Of a stretch of 64,000 nucleotides of DNA, positions 61,124-64,000 are shown piece after piece (position 1 is the first letter of the stretch; each line of letters begins with the position of its first letter). The position numbers were made by a program, and so were the translations under genes. The DNA is from Pseudomonas sp. FEN. GTDB lineage: Bacteria > Pseudomonadota > Gammaproteobacteria > Pseudomonadales > Pseudomonadaceae. The stretch lies in the NCBI RefSeq assembly GCF_904067045.1, contig NZ_CAJFDC010000033.1, positions 62,001 to 126,000 of the forward strand, written 5' to 3'. Under the pieces are notes generated by a model. That model was not told the DNA's origin. It made no database searches and saw nothing but the letters and a program-made list of their open reading frames with translations.

Positions 61124-62434
61124 TTATGTCAGCGTTGCGCAGATCATCTCGAACCCCGGCCGAGCCAGCACATCCGGCTGGATGCAGCGCAACTGCAGGT
61201 CCCTGAGCGATCCAAGCCGCTCCGGCTCCATCTCCCCGTCGATCCGCTCCAGCAACTCGCCGAGCAAAATTCCGAAGGCCCGCACCTCGATCCGTTGCAG
61301 GGCGCGGGTTTCCAGGCTGTCGCTCGGCGCATGGAATGACGCCGCGCCAAAATCCCCGAGCAGGCAATCCCCGGCTTCGTTGTAGAGAATATTGTGCGCG
61401 TACAGGTCGCCATGGCACAGCCCCAGGCGATGCAGGTGCGCGCCCACCGAAGCTATGCCCCGCGCCATGCGCAAGGCCTGGGCGGCGCTGAAGCGGGTTT
61501 CGTCCTGGTACACATCGCGGCTGCAGGAGTCGAGGCTGGGCAGAGCCGCGAGGTTGGCGAAGCGCGGGTCGATCAATTCCATCACCAGCCCCGCCTGGTT
61601 GTCGGGATGGCCAGTGATGCGCCCCTCGACCTTGATCAGGTTCGGATGCCGGCCGGCCGCGATGCAGGCATTCATTTCATTCTGCGGCGAACCGTCGCTG
61701 GTCATGCTGCCCTTGTACAGCTTGACCGCCACCGGCAAGGCCGGCACCGTCGGGTGGCTCCAGAGTGCCTGGCTGATCACCCCCGAGGCGCCTTCGCCCA
61801 GGCGCTGTTCAAGTCGCAGTTGCCGCCAGTCGATGGTCGGCGTGCTGTCGCCGATCAGCACTTCACCGGTGTGATCGAGTTTCGGGTTACCGGCATAGGC
61901 GATCCAGGCCAGGCTTGGCAGGGTCAGCAACCACTCGGGCAGTTCGTCCAACTGGTTGGCGGCGATGCGGATCAGCTCCAGCCGGTGGCAGTCCGCCAGG
62001 CTGGCGGGCAGGGCGCGCAGGCGATTGCCCGCCAGCATGAGCTTCTGCAGCAAGGGCCGGCGGCCGAGTTCTTGCGGCAGCTCGGTGATGCGGTTGTCGG
62101 TCAGGATCAGCCAGCGCAACTGTGGCGGCAGGCCAGCGGCCGGCACGTGTTCGATGCGGTTGGCCTTGAAGGCGACCATGCTCAGTTTGGCGCACTGGCC
62201 CAGGCAGGCCGGCAGTTCGGTGAACAGGTTGTCCGAGCAGAACAGGATGCGCAGATGGGGTAGCCGGTGCAGATCGTCCGGCAGGCTGCTCAGCGCATTG
62301 CCACTCAGGTTGAGGATTTCCAGGGAGTCGGCCAACTGGAAAATTTCCCGGGGGAACTCGCTCAGCCCGCAGGACAGGTCGAGTCGCTTGATACCGGTCA
62401 GTTGGCCGGCGCGCAGTTGGGCAAGGGTATCCAT
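61124..62434 (-). CDS. Leucine-rich-repeat protein kinase (eukaryote-like kinase fused to LRRs)
   Basis: A 436-residue soluble protein with an LRR solenoid and a kinase domain. Residues about 14-183 hold some seven leucine-rich repeats of about 23 residues (SLEILNLSGNALSSLPDDLH, QLRWLILTDNRITELPQELG, LLQKLMLAGNRLRALPASLA). The kinase domain spans about 205-436: Gly loop RLGEGASGVI, ATP-binding Lys238 in VAVKLYKG, catalytic loop HGDLYAHNIL (HGD in place of HRD) and DFGAAS at about 361. All catalytic residues are present, so it may be active. No membrane segment is seen. The LRR-then-kinase order in a cytoplasmic bacterial protein is unusual; substrates are unknown. ATG 62434 is preferred over the open frame to 62488. 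Confidence 0.88.
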   Translation of the reverse strand: MDTLAQLRAGQLTGIKRLDLSCGLSEFPREIFQLADSLEILNLSGNALSSLPDDLHRLPHLRILFCSDNLFTELPACLGQCAKLSMVAFKANRIEHVPAAGLPPQLRWLILTDNRITELPQELGRRPLLQKLMLAGNRLRALPASLADCHRLELIRIAANQLDELPEWLLTLPSLAWIAYAGNPKLDHTGEVLIGDSTPTIDWRQLRLEQRLGEGASGVISQALWSHPTVPALPVAVKLYKGSMTSDGSPQNEMNACIAAGRHPNLIKVEGRITGHPDNQAGLVMELIDPRFANLAALPSLDSCSRDVYQDETRFSAAQALRMARGIASVGAHLHRLGLCHGDLYAHNILYNEAGDCLLGDFGAASFHAPSDSLETRALQRIEVRAFGILLGELLERIDGEMEPERLGSLRDLQLRCIQPDVLARPGFEMICATLT

Positions 62435-62565
62435 AAGCGGGCGTGAGTACTCGTGGCGATCATCGAAAAAAGACCGCCATGATAGCAATGTTGTTCAAGG
62501 ACAGCGCAGTGATGAGCGGGGGTCGCGTGTATCGGCGGCACAGATGCCGTAGACGATGCAAAATG

Positions 62566-63798
62566 CTAGGCGCGGGACTTGGGGATGACAGCCTCGGGAC
62601 CGACTTCGAGCAACTGTCCCAGCCGGCTGCGGGTACGCGCCAGGTCGATGGCATTGCCACCCAGGCTGTCCCGCAGGGGATGCTCGCCGATCAGCAGCAG
62701 GCGCTTGTCCTGGTCGTAGAGCACGTCGATCAGGTTGATGAAACGCTGCTGGGCGGCGATCGAGCAGTCTTCCAGGTTGGGCAGTTCGTCAATGATCCAG
62801 GTGTCGAAGTCCCGGCACAGTTCCAGGTAGTCCATCACGGCGGTGGGCTGGTCGCACAGGTCGGCGAATTCGAAACGCACGCTGCGCCCGGCACACCGGC
62901 GCACGTTGAGTTGCCGGGCACCCACCCGCAAGGGGAAGGCCGCGGAGTGGCGTTCCGGCAGCCGCAGGGACTGGCGTTGTAGCGGGCTGCCTGGCCAGAC
63001 GTACTGGCCCTGGGTGAACTGCTGCTGGGTATGGCTGTGCGGCTGGCTGCGGTAGTCATGCGGACCGCCGACCTCCATGACCTCCATGCGGGTGTTGATC
63101 AGGTCGATCACCGGCTTGAACCGGGCGTGATAGAGCGGGTTGGGCAGCAAGCCCTCGGGCGGGTAATTGGAGGTCACCAACAACAGCACGCCCCGTTGGA
63201 ACAGGGCCTTGAACAGTCGGCTGATAAGCATGGCATCGCCGATATCATGGACGTGGAACTCGTCGAAGCACAGCAGTCGACAGTCCTTGAGCAACTCGTC
63301 CAGCGTCCGGCCCAGGGCATCCGGCGTTTCCCGGTGGCGGAACATACCCTGGTGCAAGTGGGTAAAAAAGTCGTGGAAATGCACCCGCTGTTTCTCGGCA
63401 ATCGGCACGGCCTGGAAAAAACCGTCCAGTAGCCAGCTCTTGCCGCGTCCGACCGCCCCGTACAGGTACAGGCTGCGGTGGCGGCCCTGGGGCGCGCTGT
63501 GCACCAGCGCACTGGCCTGCTGCGCCATGCGCTCGATGACCCGCTGCTGGCTCAGGCTGAGGGTGTAGCCCTGATGCTTGGCCTTGCGCAGGAAATATTC
63601 GTGCACGTCATGGGACGATTGCGCAATGCTGGCCTTCCCGGCGAAAGCCTTGCCGAAAAAGCGGCGCAAGGCTGGCCAGCGGGACTTTACGCCTGGGCGA
63701 TGGGGGGGCGGAACGGCCAACGGAGAAAATCCCCTTGCGTAAAAGTCTGGAGCATCTGGGTCATGGTGTCGTGGCAAGCACCGCACGCCGAAAGGCAC
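62566..63798 (-). CDS. zapE: AFG1/ZapE-family ATPase
   Basis: A 410-residue P-loop ATPase of the AFG1/LACE1 family; ZapE acts at the division ring in E. coli. Walker A is LYLYGAVGRGKSWLLDGFF and Walker B is LLCFDEFHVHDIGDAML. Other family marks are HDFFTHLHQGMFRHRE, TSNYPPEGLLPNPLYHARF and the arginine-containing RFINLIDVLYDQDKRLLL. The N-terminus is uncertain: in this frame only a GTG at 63798 is available, whereas ATG starts lie in the neighbouring frame and a run of seven C (63702-63708) sits between the two. Pseudomonads carry more than one AFG1 gene, so this may not be the main ZapE. Confidence 0.87.
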   Translation of the reverse strand: MPFGVRCLPRHHDPDAPDFYARGFSPLAVPPPHRPGVKSRWPALRRFFGKAFAGKASIAQSSHDVHEYFLRKAKHQGYTLSLSQQRVIERMAQQASALVHSAPQGRHRSLYLYGAVGRGKSWLLDGFFQAVPIAEKQRVHFHDFFTHLHQGMFRHRETPDALGRTLDELLKDCRLLCFDEFHVHDIGDAMLISRLFKALFQRGVLLLVTSNYPPEGLLPNPLYHARFKPVIDLINTRMEVMEVGGPHDYRSQPHSHTQQQFTQGQYVWPGSPLQRQSLRLPERHSAAFPLRVGARQLNVRRCAGRSVRFEFADLCDQPTAVMDYLELCRDFDTWIIDELPNLEDCSIAAQQRFINLIDVLYDQDKRLLLIGEHPLRDSLGGNAIDLARTRSRLGQLLEVGPEAVIPKSRA

Positions 63799-63885
63799 AG
63801 CGCCATCTTGCCGGTAGCCACGCTAATTTAACCAATACCCAATGCGCCGACCAGCAATCTCGAAAACCCATGGCCCCCCGGGGCG

Positions 63886-64000
63886 CTAGCGCTCGATACT
63901 GCGGTTCCAGCGCGCGTTCCATTCCGGGCGCAGCAGGTTGACCTGGTCCCAGTCGATGGCCACCGCGGTTTGCAGGTATTGCTTCATGGCCTCGACCTGG
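63886..64000 (-). CDS. 3' end of an unidentified gene
   Basis: An open frame runs in from the right edge and ends with TAG at 63886-63888. The last residues include AMKQYLQTAVAIDWDQVNLL and end PEWNARWNRSIER. About 37 residues are visible, too few to name a family; codon use is normal for this genome. The space to the zapE start is about 87 bases, so it could be the upstream gene of the same unit. Confidence 0.55.
   Translation of the reverse strand, partial: QVEAMKQYLQTAVAIDWDQVNLLRPEWNARWNRSIER

Overview
The window reads as a chromosomal segment of a fluorescent Pseudomonas, most likely from the P. fluorescens group. The evidence is the high G+C coding bias, the protein sequences, REP-type palindromes (core GTGGCGAGCGGGCTTGCCCG), and gene blocks that match the P. 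aeruginosa core order as I remember it: lpxH-ppiB-glnS-cysS-folD-tRNAs-tig-clpP-clpX-lon-hupB-ppiD, yejFEBA-mltD-gloB-rnhA-dnaQ, lolCDE and copRS. I see no transposase, integrase, phage module, CRISPR array or rRNA operon. Most of the window is core genome with small accessory pieces set between core blocks.

Region 1 (1-14 kb) starts inside an outer-membrane efflux lipoprotein gene. It continues with a CitA-type citrate:proton symporter, apbE (FAD:protein FMN transferase), sthA (soluble transhydrogenase), a glycerophosphodiesterase, a PilZ protein, and lolC-lolD-lolE for lipoprotein export. The copper pair copR-copS is divergent from a Met/His-rich cupredoxin, with a sequence matching the CopR box between them. 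queF follows.

Region 2 (14-26 kb) holds acnB with an unusual hairpin-rich, inverted-repeat-bounded element upstream, a DUF1289 protein, a tandem universal stress protein, miaE and a hicA-hicB toxin-antitoxin pair. A self-contained marR-OMF-emrA-emrB efflux operon comes next; its promoter carries a repeated CTGCCTAAGCAG operator.

Region 3 (25-40 kb) is the translation and proteostasis block: lpxH/ppiB (translationally coupled), glnS, cysS, folD, tRNA-Arg(TCT), tRNA-His(GTG), tRNA-Leu(TAG), tig, clpP, clpX, lon (with a sigma-32-like promoter), hupB and ppiD. It ends at a near-perfect bidirectional terminator.

Region 4 (40-53 kb) is a five-gene Yej-type peptide ABC operon with two overlapping solute-binding genes, then mltD, gloB, a divergent SAM methyltransferase, rnhA, dnaQ and a streptothricin-acetyltransferase-like GNAT gene.

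Region 5 (53-64 kb) is more accessory. It has two LysR regulators, a 79-residue unknown protein, an NADPH-dependent FMN reductase and phnW-phnX for 2-aminoethylphosphonate breakdown with a divergent LysR gene. An orphan VgrG follows whose C-terminus is not the usual beta-helix needle, then a YebC/YeeN-type protein, a leucine-rich-repeat protein kinase, an AFG1/ZapE-type ATPase, and the 3' end of an unidentified gene. The strongest candidates for something undescribed are the VgrG C-terminal domain, the LRR-kinase locus and the composite repeat upstream of acnB. Each is an inference that needs a database search, and none is a proven new system.
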